This document shows positions 46,026 through 54,983 of a DNA stretch of 64,000 bases, piece by piece. The notes under the pieces were generated by a model. It did not search any database. It was not told the DNA's origin and saw only the letters and a program-made list of their open reading frames with translations. Numbering within the stretch: the first letter of the stretch is position 1; every line of letters begins with the position of its first letter. This DNA comes from Farysia itapuensis (lineage: Eukaryota; Basidiomycota; Ustilaginomycetes; Ustilaginales; Ustilaginaceae): the NCBI GenBank assembly GCA_023212645.1, contig JALBYC010000004.1, positions 310,001 to 374,000 on the forward strand, in the 5' to 3' direction. The position numbers and the translations under genes were made by a program.

Positions 46026-46937
46026 ATGCGCCTTGTCTCCATCTTTGTCGCAGCATTGTCCGTCTTGTCCTGGACTTTTGCTCTACGTGTGCCTCACGAT
46101 GAAAATTCCGATGGCATGCTTCGCATTCGTCGATCCATAGAGGATCGTGCCAGCCCTAGAATTGTCAAAAGACTTGATGGAGAGGCTCTAGCAATGGCTG
46201 CCACGCACCTCGGTAGGTAGAGTTCTATACCCGACGCCAGTCCGCAGTTTAACTGACAGTATTCTCTCTTCGAGTGTATAGACACTTTGGGGAGAAAGTA
46301 CGAGTTTTTTGCGAATCATCGCGTGCAACTGACTGCAGATCACCTGAAAGATTTCCAAGACCTTCAACAAGCAGCTGCACACATGCGAGAAGCTGCAGCA
46401 AGCGGCAACACTGGCTTGCGTCAAGTTCCTGGTAGCTCTTATGGTGCTGGATACCTTCCCCTTCACCCCAATTCTCCAGACTTCCGATCCCTTTCTCCAC
46501 ACGAATACGACAGTCTGGCCGAATCTGTCCAGAATACTGTACACGGCAGGATGACGGCTGAGCTGCAGCCTGTTTTGAACTACCATGCTGCCAAGCTAAC
46601 ACAGACCGAGGAAGAGCTGCAAAAAGTGCGATCTGCACAGGCGGCACTCAAGAGCACTGCTTGGTATAAAAATCGCGGCATGGCGGTGGGAGCAGTCGGT
46701 TTGGCTGGTCTCGCTGTGTCCGACACAGCCTATCAAGCAGTCAACAATCATCGCAATGCCAAAATGAATCAGCGAATTGTCGATCAGGACGCCGAGATTG
46801 CAGCACTCAAAGCCAAAGCTGATGGTGAGGCAAATGCGCACGCTGTGCCTGCTGGTTCTGAGCGCGGTGCCGCTCCTTCTCCTCCGACCGATTCCGAAGC
46901 AGCTGCTATGGGCAGACCGCAGTCCAAGCCCAATTAG
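46026..46937 (+). CDS. Predicted secreted protein, unknown function
   Basis: The model is join(46026..46212,46282..46937), 280 aa. The intron (GTAGGT, acceptor GTATAG) splits an Asp codon. A clear signal peptide (MRLVSIFVAALSVLSWTFA) is followed by a short pro-like region with dibasic sites RIRRS and IVKRLDG, the latter a possible Kex2 cleavage site. The rest is helical and hydrophilic, with a Gly/Ala-rich hydrophobic segment at about residues 220-240 (GMAVGAVGLAGLAVSDTAY), a coiled-coil-like stretch (MNQRIVDQDAEIAALKAK) and a Pro/Ser-rich tail. There are no Cys in the mature part. I recognise no family. In a plant-associated fungus it would count as a candidate effector, which is inference. 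Confidence 0.78.
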
Positions 46938-47441
46938 CACGCAATTTCTATACTTTGTTAACGTTCGTGTCTGCACTATACGCTGCAACAACTAGCCATA
47001 CACTCGCTGATGTGCTTATTTTATTTTCATATGAGTTGTAGACGTGGTGTATCAGCCGACTGAGTTCCTCTGAAGCATCACGTCAATTCGAAACTCATCA
47101 CAAATTTTGTATTGATCCGGGACGGCAATTTGTAAATCGAAGAACCGAACTTTGCCGAAATCCAATTTTAATGAGAACTGTCAGCAATACACACGGCTGA
47201 GCCATCAGTGGGCCTACCAGGCACTGCACCAGTCCCTTTCATCGGACGACTGACTCCACCGCCTCTCTCACCATCATCATCGTCATCCCCTCCTTTTTTC
47301 TTCCTTGGCCCATCTACCTCCAAAACTCGTCGCCTACACCTCGTCTCTCCTTGATCCTTGCTGCGTTCGCAAATTTCTGTGCCCCGACTCTTCTGTCGGA
47401 CATCTTAGCGGCCCTACCACACGTGTCTCACTGATCTTATC
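46938..47441. other. RSP5 promoter and leader region
   Basis: This 504-bp stretch holds no supported exon. The 200 bp before the RSP5 ATG are C/T-rich, consistent with a fungal promoter and long leader. Confidence 0.5.
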
Positions 47442-49973
47442 ATGGTTAACCCTCGCAACCCCGGCGGCCTGGCTCGAAAGATCCGCATCACTGTCGTCGC
47501 AGCAGATGGTCTGGCAAAGCGTGATGTCTTCCGCCTCCCCGACCCTTTTGCTATTGTCACCGTCGACGGTGAGCAGACGCACTCCACCTCGGTCATCAAA
47601 AAGACGCTCAACCCGTACTGGAATGACAGCTTCGATGTCAATGTCACCGACTCTTCCGTGATCGCCGTGCAAATTTTTGACCAAAAGAAGTTCAAGAAGC
47701 GCGATCAAGGCTTCCTCGGTGTGATCAACATCCGAGTCTCGGACGTGCTTGACCTTGAGCTGGGCGGCAAGCGTTTGCTGAACAAGGAGCTCAAAAAGTC
47801 CAACGACAATCTTGTGGTACACGGCAAGCTGATCATTGATCTCAACACGAACGTGTCAACGCCCATTAACAACAACTCGACTGCCGGGCCCACAAATCTG
47901 CTTGTTCCCGGCGCTTCCAATGCATCATCTGCATCACTATCCACTCCCGCCTCTACACGCTCAGAGGTGCGTCCTTCCGCTTCGGGAAGCGGTACCACTA
48001 CCCCTCTTGCGACGTCGTCCAGTGCTGCTGCAAGTACCGCGGAAGCGAACAGTCGACCTGTCTCGACAGCCGACGTCAGCGCGCCTGCTTCTGCTGCCAC
48101 TGCCAATCCAGTTCCCAGCATGCCATCTGCAGTCACCGAGGCTCGTTCATCAGCTGCACCTGCATTAGCTCCTAGGAACTCAAACTCTCAGGACGCACGC
48201 TCTGACGAGTACGGACCGCTTCCAGCTGGATGGGAGAGAAGGACTGACCACCTTGGTCGAACTTACTTTGTCGACCACAACACCCGTTCCACCACATGGA
48301 CTCGCCCATCAACCAGCGCAAGCGCCAACACTGCCGCTGCCGCGAGCACCTCGGCTGCCGACCGACAAAGACACAGTAACCGTGCTCTCGCTGACGACTT
48401 CTTGGGCGTCAGTGATGGCGACACCTCTCGTTCGTCTGTAGCAGGTGGATCCGCCGTCGCAAGTCCGGGTGCAGCGGCCTCTGGTGCCAATCCGCTGCCA
48501 GCGACCTCCAACACAACAGCAGGTACTGGTCCACTTCCCGCTGGATGGGAGCAGCGTCACACTCCCGAAGGCCGTCCCTACTTTGTCGACCACAACACTC
48601 GCACAACCACCTGGGTCGACCCTCGACGCCAGCAGATCTTGCGAATCATGGGTCCGAACGGCAGCAACCTTACCGTTCAGCCTCAAAGTGTTTCTCAGCT
48701 TGGCCCCCTGCCGTCTGGCTGGGAGATGCGCCTGACTTCTACAGCCCGGGTGTACTTTGTTGATCACAACACAAAGACCACCACCTGGGACGATCCTCGA
48801 CTGCCTTCGAGTCTGGACCAGAATGTCCCGCAATACAAGCGAGACTTCCGACGCAAACTTATCTACTTCCGATCGCAGCCTGCTCTTCGACCCATCCCTG
48901 GACAGTGCCACATCAAGGTTCGCCGAACTCACATCTTTGAAGACTCGTATGCCGAAATCATGCGACAGTCGCCCAATGATCTGAAGAAGCGCCTTATGAT
49001 CAAGTTTGATGGCGAGGATGGACTCGATTATGGAGGTCTGTCGCGAGAATTCTTCTTCCTGCTCTCTCACGAAATGTTCAACCCCTTCTACTGCCTGTTC
49101 GAATACAGTGCACATGACAACTACACGCTACAAATCAACCCCCACTCTGGCATCAACCCAGAACATCTCAACTACTTCAAGTTCATTGGTCGCGTGCTCG
49201 GACTTGCCATCTTCCATCGACGATTCTTGGACGCCTACTTCATCGTGTCGTTCTACAAAATGATTCTGAAGAAGAAGATCACCCTTAGCGACCTTGAGTC
49301 TGTCGATGCAGACTACCACCGATCCTTGCAGTGGATGCTTGACAACAGCATCGAAGGTATCGTCGAAGAAACCTTCACTGCGGTCGAGGACAAGTTTGGT
49401 GAACTGGTGTCGATCGAGCTCAAGCCCGGTGGAGAAGAAGTGGAAGTCACGGACGAGAACAAGTCGGAGTACATCGAGCTGATGACCGAGTGGCGCATTA
49501 GCAAGCGCGTCGAGGAGCAGTTCCGTGCCTTTATCAGCGGCTTTACCGAGCTGATTCCTCAGGACCTGATCAACGTCTTTGACGAGAGGGAGCTCGAACT
49601 GCTGATCGGTGGTATGTCTGAGATCGATGTCGACGACTGGAAGAAGTTCACCGACTACCGTGGCTTTACTGAGGGCGACCAAGTCGTGCAGTGGTTCTGG
49701 CAGTGCGTTCGCGCTTGGCCCACCGAGAAGAAGTCGCGCTTGCTACAGTTCGCTACTGGCACGTCCCGAATTCCAGTCAATGGGTTCAAGGATCTGCAGG
49801 GTTCGGACGGCCCGCGACGCTTCACCATCGAAAAGTCTGGCGACGTTAACCAATTACCAAAGTCGCATACTTGCTTCAACCGAATCGATCTCCCGCCCTA
49901 CCTCTCCTTTGAGACGCTAGAAAGCAAGCTTGCTCTGGCCATTGAAGAAGGTATGGGCTTCGGTAACGAATAA
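47442..49973 (+). CDS. RSP5: NEDD4-family HECT ubiquitin ligase Rsp5
   Basis: E3 ligase that ubiquitinates membrane transporters and many other targets. Single exon, 843 aa. A C2 domain lies at about 12-120 ([32 protein letters not shown]). A Ser/Ala-rich linker follows. Three WW domains start near residues 257, 362 and 420 (each GPLPxGWE..[12 protein letters not shown]). The HECT domain runs to the end ([40 protein letters not shown]). The catalytic Cys is C811 in [16 protein letters not shown]. Order and length match fungal Rsp5. A potential arrestin-type adaptor is encoded 11 kb downstream. Confidence 0.97.
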   Translation: MVNPRNPGGLARKIRITVVAADGLAKRDVFRLPDPFAIVTVDGEQTHSTSVIKKTLNPYWNDSFDVNVTDSSVIAVQIFDQKKFKKRDQGFLGVINIRVSDVLDLELGGKRLLNKELKKSNDNLVVHGKLIIDLNTNVSTPINNNSTAGPTNLLVPGASNASSASLSTPASTRSEVRPSASGSGTTTPLATSSSAAASTAEANSRPVSTADVSAPASAATANPVPSMPSAVTEARSSAAPALAPRNSNSQDARSDEYGPLPAGWERRTDHLGRTYFVDHNTRSTTWTRPSTSASANTAAAASTSAADRQRHSNRALADDFLGVSDGDTSRSSVAGGSAVASPGAAASGANPLPATSNTTAGTGPLPAGWEQRHTPEGRPYFVDHNTRTTTWVDPRRQQILRIMGPNGSNLTVQPQSVSQLGPLPSGWEMRLTSTARVYFVDHNTKTTTWDDPRLPSSLDQNVPQYKRDFRRKLIYFRSQPALRPIPGQCHIKVRRTHIFEDSYAEIMRQSPNDLKKRLMIKFDGEDGLDYGGLSREFFFLLSHEMFNPFYCLFEYSAHDNYTLQINPHSGINPEHLNYFKFIGRVLGLAIFHRRFLDAYFIVSFYKMILKKKITLSDLESVDADYHRSLQWMLDNSIEGIVEETFTAVEDKFGELVSIELKPGGEEVEVTDENKSEYIELMTEWRISKRVEEQFRAFISGFTELIPQDLINVFDERELELLIGGMSEIDVDDWKKFTDYRGFTEGDQVVQWFWQCVRAWPTEKKSRLLQFATGTSRIPVNGFKDLQGSDGPRRFTIEKSGDVNQLPKSHTCFNRIDLPPYLSFETLESKLALAIEEGMGFGNE

Positions 49974-50250
49974 AAAAACCACAATCCTTCTGGCCCATCG
50001 TATATATTCCACAATGCCCCCCTTATGCTAGGTTTTTTCCCAGCGCTACTACGGTATCTCATCCCTCATGTCTGCTTGCAAACCGAATAAGTTGCTCTCA
50101 TACGTAATCACACGCTAAGTTGGTGACTTTCTAGATTGGATTAGACAAGAATATGTGTATAGTACAGATATGCTCATGAGACGGGGCAGAGAGGAGCCAG
50201 GATTTGATGTTGAGATAAGAACAAGCGGGGATGGGGGACGGGTGAAAGGT

Positions 50251-51738
50251 TTAGAAGCGGGAGCCGTCTGCGTCGGTGTACTCGCTTTCGTCGTCGTCGT
50301 GGCGCTGGTGGTCTATGTGTGTGTAGCCACGTCTTTCCGACGTGGGGATGCAGAAGTTGGGGGCAGGAATAATGCCGTTGAACAAAAAAGTTCCGTAGAC
50401 GACGAGACAGAAGCCGACGACCTGCAAGCTTCCGGATGCCAAGCGGAACGTCTCCCATCCAAGCGAGAGAGACACGACCCAGATGCCCAATGTTCGACAG
50501 GTATCGATCGTGCTCCTCGCCGTAGCTGAGACATTGCGTGTGACGGACAGGCCGAAGAAATTGAAGAATGCAATCGTAAAGCAAATGGCGACGGAAGAGT
50601 ACAGCACGGCGGGGACAGAAGTGATCTGGTGCCAGCCAGCCGACATGTCGAAGAAGCCGCCTCTACCTTCCGGGGTAGAACCGACAAAGTAGTGCAGCAA
50701 GGGCATAATGAGCAACGTCGTCAGTGAGCCAAACAGGCCTTCGTAACCCACAGCAAGCAACGGCTCGACCGAGTACCTAGACATGATTTTCTCCTCGAGC
50801 ACAAATTGCGAGGCGGTAAACAGCTGTGCAAAGAGAATGAGCAGTACTCCGAGCATTGCCTGTGCGGACGCGGGCAGCTCGTCGTCATCGTTGGATGCCA
50901 AAGATGTTGCCTCTGGAGCCTTGAGGATAGTGCCAGACAGTCCGACGATGGTGACACCCATCATGACCGCAACCAGACTCAGCCACTGAAACAAACGCAG
51001 CTGTCGTCGCAAAAAGATGACGGAAAAGACGCCGACCCAGAGCACCAGCGCACCTCGAGTCATCTGATAGATGCTGACGGGAGTGAACAGCAGGCCGACA
51101 TTCATCAGCGTAGTACCGCAAATGTCGCACAGTGCGGGCATGAAGAACAAGCCAATCGCTTTGCCGGACAGAGATTTGCCCTGATAGGGCGGTTCCATGT
51201 AGTCTCGTGGATCGATGTAGCTGCTGTCATTGTCGGTATGTTCGTCGAGCTCACCGGGTCTGATTGCTCTGGACGCAATTTCAGGTGGTGGAGCCGGTGT
51301 GGTCACTGGTGCGGTGGGTGCGTGCGTGCTACCCAAATGAACTCTTGATCGTGTAGCCTCGTAAGATGTCATGGGCGAATCAGTGCCACCAAGTCTGGAC
51401 CGTCCAGCATTGTCGCTGTAGACAATGATACCAGAATCAGGAGGCGCTGAGTCTTCCACTAGCAGTGGCTTTTTGAGTATCGCGTCTCGATCTCTGCCTG
51501 CATGCAGCCGAGCATAGAGTAAGCGCGCCAGGACGGGAAGCAAGCAGAGACATTCTCCCAAAAACATCTGCAGAGTCTGCCAGACCGGCTGGGAGAACTC
51601 GATGTGTTTCTTGGGGTCTTTGGCATGGCAGTTCCCGACGCATTGCATGTCTTGGTACTTGTTGAGCAGCGAGTTGCTGATGCCGGTGACCAGCATGCCA
51701 ACCACTAGCAGTGGTACGAGCGAAGTGGGAGACACCAT
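50251..51738 (-). CDS. SLC35F6-like DMT-superfamily membrane transporter
   Basis: Polytopic protein of 495 aa related to the nucleotide-sugar and drug/metabolite transporter superfamily. The start MVSPTSLVPLLVVGMLVTGISNSLLNKYQDMQCV is typical of the SLC35F6 (C2orf18) group. Further spans are visible, among them GLFFMPALCDICGTTLMNVGLLF, MTRGALVLWVGVFSVIFLRR, MLGVLLILFAQLFTASQFVLEEKIM and LSLGWETFRLASGSLQVVGF. A disordered loop of about 100 residues follows TM2, an expansion relative to animals. The C-terminus is hydrophilic. The substrate is unknown. The start is the first ATG. Confidence 0.88.
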   Translation of the reverse strand: MVSPTSLVPLLVVGMLVTGISNSLLNKYQDMQCVGNCHAKDPKKHIEFSQPVWQTLQMFLGECLCLLPVLARLLYARLHAGRDRDAILKKPLLVEDSAPPDSGIIVYSDNAGRSRLGGTDSPMTSYEATRSRVHLGSTHAPTAPVTTPAPPPEIASRAIRPGELDEHTDNDSSYIDPRDYMEPPYQGKSLSGKAIGLFFMPALCDICGTTLMNVGLLFTPVSIYQMTRGALVLWVGVFSVIFLRRQLRLFQWLSLVAVMMGVTIVGLSGTILKAPEATSLASNDDDELPASAQAMLGVLLILFAQLFTASQFVLEEKIMSRYSVEPLLAVGYEGLFGSLTTLLIMPLLHYFVGSTPEGRGGFFDMSAGWHQITSVPAVLYSSVAICFTIAFFNFFGLSVTRNVSATARSTIDTCRTLGIWVVSLSLGWETFRLASGSLQVVGFCLVVYGTFLFNGIIPAPNFCIPTSERRGYTHIDHQRHDDDESEYTDADGSRF

Positions 51739-52289
51739 CTTGCGATCACGTTTAGGCGATGCTGTGTTATGTTGTGTGTCGACGCGATGTTCTTGAGGCG
51801 TTGTGCTGACGTTGTGTAGGCCACCCTTGGGCTGATCTATGCTGTCTGAGTCTGTACGGGATGCTAGGAGAGCTATGAGCTCGATATCGTGGGGTTTCCG
51901 TGATGTCGTCAGCGTGCCTCCTGCAGGGGCGTTGCCACGATCTTGCAGCTACTTTCCGTATGCAGAATGTCTAGCACGTCTGTTATCTCGGGTCTTGCTG
52001 AATGAGTACGGGCGATAGTGTTCGGGGTATGGAGTTGTTGATGGAGTGGTGATGGCAGTCGTCATGTGCGAGGTGGCATTATTGGCCGGATAAGGGCTGT
52101 TGTTGGTGCCTTGCATTTCATTGTTTGCCATTTTCGGCTGAGATTTCAGAAATTTGCATTGAGCATTGTTAAATCGCGAATATCAACTTGTTCAACCGCA
52201 CTTTGACATCTTCGCACTGGTTCACTCCATCCATCGTTGCATTGGCCCATCCAGTCGAGTGCTGAAGCGTCCAGCGGGACCATAACACC
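51739..52289. other. Divergent promoter region SLC35F6-like / HOS2
   Basis: This 551-bp interval between two start codons contains a 60-codon minus-strand ORF (listed separately) that is either an upstream ORF of the transporter mRNA or a tiny gene. No other element is clear. Confidence 0.5.
51949..52131 (-). CDS. Possible 60-aa ORF upstream of the transporter gene
   Basis: The ATG (AAAATGGC) is in good context. The peptide is polar, Asn/Thr/Pro-rich, and basic at the end (MANNEMQGTNNSPYPANNAT..RRARHSAYGK). No family is recognised. If the transporter mRNA starts upstream, this is a 60-codon upstream ORF ending 210 bp before the main ATG. Chance cannot be excluded. Confidence 0.25.
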   Translation of the reverse strand: MANNEMQGTNNSPYPANNATSHMTTAITTPSTTPYPEHYRPYSFSKTRDNRRARHSAYGK

Positions 52290-53615
52290 ATGGTAGTGCT
52301 GGACTATGCTACCGCGTCCAGCGCTGGCAACGGCAATGCGACATTCTCAGACTCGCCCTTCTTCTATGATCGTTCCCAGGCCAACGGCGGCGGTCAAGCT
52401 CTTTTTGAGAATGCTAGCCATGTACAGCCGCACTCGAATCCAAAGGTGGCATACTATCATCCCGCAGGCGTCGGTGACTATCACTATGGAGAGCGTCATC
52501 CCATGAAGCCGGCCAGACTGACGCTCACAAACCAGCTCGTGCTTGGCTACGGCTTGCACAAGCATATGAGCGTCTATACGCCTCGAGAGGCTACCAAAGA
52601 GGAACTCGAGATGTTCCACGACAGCGACTATGTCGACTTCCTTGCCAGTGTCACACCAACCACCCCTCCAAGCGCTTCCTTCACCCGCTTCAACTTTGCT
52701 GACGATTGCCCTGTGTTTGACGGCATGTACGAATTCTGCAAGGCGTACTCTGGCGCATCTTTAGCAGGAGCTCGCAAGCTCACCTCTGGAGAGACCGACA
52801 TTGCCATCAACTGGTCCGGCGGCTTGCATCACGCTAAGAAGTTCGAGGCTTCCGGATTCTGCTATATTAACGATATTGTCCTCGGCATTCTCGAGCTACT
52901 TCGCTACCACCCCAGAGTACTCTACATTGATATCGACATTCATCACGGTGATGGAGTGCAAGAAGCTTTCTACAACTCGAACCGCGTCATGACCGTCTCC
53001 TTTCACAAGTACGGCAATGATTTCTTCCCATGTACAGGCAACATTGATGAGATCGGCACGAGTCTCGGCAAACACTTTAGCCTCAATGTGCCCCTGCAGG
53101 ACGGCATCGACGACTCGGCCTATGTAGCCCTGTTCAAAAGTGTCATGGAACCATGTATCACAACCTTTCGCCCTGCCTCGATCGTTTTGCAGTGTGGAGC
53201 AGATTCTCTGGGCTTAGATCGACTTGGATGCTTCAACCTCAGTATAGCGGCCCATGGCGAGTGCGTGCGCTTCATCAAATCGTTTGGCCTCCCTCTCCTG
53301 GTCCTTGGCGGAGGCGGCTACACCATCCGGAACGTCGCGCGATGTTGGGCATACGAGACTTCAGTCTTGACAGGGAGCTCAATCCCTGATTCTTTGCCCG
53401 ATACGCCATACATGGAGTTCTTTGCGCCCACATATCGTCTGCACGAACCCTTGCAAGCCGGACGTGTCGAGAACCAGAACACAAAAGCTAGTCTCGAAAA
53501 GATCCGTGTGCAGATCCTCGAACAGCTGCGGTACCTTCACGGCGCACCCAGCGTACAGATGCAGGAGCTGCCGCCAGATCTGGCCGGGAACTGGCTGGAC
53601 GAAGAAGTTAAATAA
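52290..53615 (+). CDS. HOS2: Class I histone deacetylase, Hos2-like
   Basis: Zn-dependent lysine deacetylase of 441 aa, single exon. The arginase/deacetylase fold is complete: [45 protein letters not shown] (tandem catalytic His), [30 protein letters not shown] (zinc Asp/His), [15 protein letters not shown] (zinc Asp) and [15 protein letters not shown]. Segments such as [23 protein letters not shown] resemble yeast Hos2 and human HDAC3. Those proteins act in the Set3C/NCoR complexes. One oddity is Cys in FFPCTG, where class I enzymes have FFPGTG. Confidence 0.92.
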   Translation: MVVLDYATASSAGNGNATFSDSPFFYDRSQANGGGQALFENASHVQPHSNPKVAYYHPAGVGDYHYGERHPMKPARLTLTNQLVLGYGLHKHMSVYTPREATKEELEMFHDSDYVDFLASVTPTTPPSASFTRFNFADDCPVFDGMYEFCKAYSGASLAGARKLTSGETDIAINWSGGLHHAKKFEASGFCYINDIVLGILELLRYHPRVLYIDIDIHHGDGVQEAFYNSNRVMTVSFHKYGNDFFPCTGNIDEIGTSLGKHFSLNVPLQDGIDDSAYVALFKSVMEPCITTFRPASIVLQCGADSLGLDRLGCFNLSIAAHGECVRFIKSFGLPLLVLGGGGYTIRNVARCWAYETSVLTGSSIPDSLPDTPYMEFFAPTYRLHEPLQAGRVENQNTKASLEKIRVQILEQLRYLHGAPSVQMQELPPDLAGNWLDEEVK

Positions 53616-53748
53616 TCCGATCTTCACACGATCTCGTCCACCTCATATATCCACGCTTGACCCGCATTTCAGTCGCTGTATTTGTATCCCATCATCATCT
53701 ATGTACTATTACCATCCTTCAATCGGTATGAGAACTGCACTAGCTCGC

Positions 53749-54669
53749 TCATAATCCGTGCTGTCGGAACTCGTTTTCGGACCAATCCCACAGCTTCTTG
53801 GCCAAGGCATCGTCTTTGAGCACTTTCTGTGTATACTCTTTGAGAGACGGATTGTAGAAGCCACCGCTGCGGACACGGTCAGACGGGGCAGTACTAGCCC
53901 AGAGCTGAGCGTACGCGCCCTGACGCACACTGGTGCTGAAAAACGTCCCCATGATGTTAAGCAGGTAGCCCAGGAAAGGCCGTCGTTTCTTGAGATCGTC
54001 GAGAATACCAGTGGTTACGACGCCCGGGTGAATCGCGACGCACTTGATACTGGGATGCTGCTCTGCCAGGACCTTGTTGAAGAAGTAGTCAGCGAGCTTC
54101 GACTGGCTGTAGCGGCCTATACCGCTGACGTCAGACATGTCTGTCTTTGCCTTGTCGAGCAAAACGCCTTGAGCTGGTGCTTGCTTGAAAAGCTCCGAGC
54201 TGAGGTTGATCACTCGAACGTCGCTGCCGGCCTGCGCTGCTGTTGCTTCGAGAACTGGAAGCAGAAGCTTGGTGAAGAGCGCAGGACCAAGCCAGTTGCT
54301 TCCCAGCTGAATCTCATAGCCATCTGTCGTTAGTCCCGCAGGGATGCCAAAGATACCGGCATTGTTGATGAGGATGTCAAGGCGGTTGTTCTTGTCCATA
54401 AAGACGTTAGCAGCCTGCTTGATGGATTGGAACGACCCCAGATCCAGCTCCAGATACGTCAGTCTACCACGGATCTGAGGCACCTCCTTCTCAATTTCTT
54501 CGATGGCAGTCTCTCCTCTCTGGGCAGTTCGGGCCGTAAGATAGATGTGGCTTGGGTCATGTTTTGCCAGTTGCAGAACCGTCTCTTTTCCGAGACCACT
54601 GCTGCCTCCTGTAACGATGATGACTTTGCCCGCAAGGCTTGGAATGTCTTTATCAGGATTGAACGGCAT
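53749..54669 (-). CDS. Short-chain dehydrogenase/reductase
   Basis: NAD(P)-dependent oxidoreductase of 306 aa, single exon. The nucleotide-binding TGGSSGLG lies near residue 20, followed by LELDLGSFQSIK, ILINNAGIFG, VINLSSE (catalytic Ser) and YSQSKLADYF (YxxxK), then HPGVVTTGI. It belongs to the large group of retinol dehydrogenase/WWOX-like fungal SDRs, and the substrate cannot be told. A canonical TATA box lies 53-59 bp upstream, and a duplicated 24-bp element lies further upstream. Confidence 0.9.
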   Translation of the reverse strand: MPFNPDKDIPSLAGKVIIVTGGSSGLGKETVLQLAKHDPSHIYLTARTAQRGETAIEEIEKEVPQIRGRLTYLELDLGSFQSIKQAANVFMDKNNRLDILINNAGIFGIPAGLTTDGYEIQLGSNWLGPALFTKLLLPVLEATAAQAGSDVRVINLSSELFKQAPAQGVLLDKAKTDMSDVSGIGRYSQSKLADYFFNKVLAEQHPSIKCVAIHPGVVTTGILDDLKKRRPFLGYLLNIMGTFFSTSVRQGAYAQLWASTAPSDRVRSGGFYNPSLKEYTQKVLKDDALAKKLWDWSENEFRQHGL

Positions 54670-54983
54670 GCTGCGGAAGCGATGAGATCAAGTGAACGAC
54701 CGGGCAGCACAGCAAGAGCCCTTTTATAAGCACGCACACCATGACAGCCCGTTTCAACCTCGTCTGCAATCTCCACGGAGTTGCTACGGATTTTAAGCGG
54801 ACTGTCAACGAAAGTCGCCTCGCAAATATCAGCCCGCGTTTATTTACGTTCTGAGCTGTTCTCAGCCCGCGTTTATATACGTTCTCACTGGCTCACCGGA
54901 GGCGTCGTGTCTTAAAATTGTTGCAATTACGCTACTTGCGATACAGAATGACGTGTGCTAGATGACGTGTCGGGATGGAAGCA
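54670..54983 (-). promoter_or_regulatory. SDR promoter: TATA box and duplicated 24-bp element
   Basis: TATAAAA (minus strand) lies at 54722-54728, 53-59 bp upstream of the SDR ATG. Two 24-bp direct copies with one mismatch, starting TCAGCCCGCGTTTAT, lie at 54829-54852 and 54862-54885, a 33-bp period. They fit duplicated activator sites of a regulated gene. The right part is the AP-1 gamma 3' end. Confidence 0.55.
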
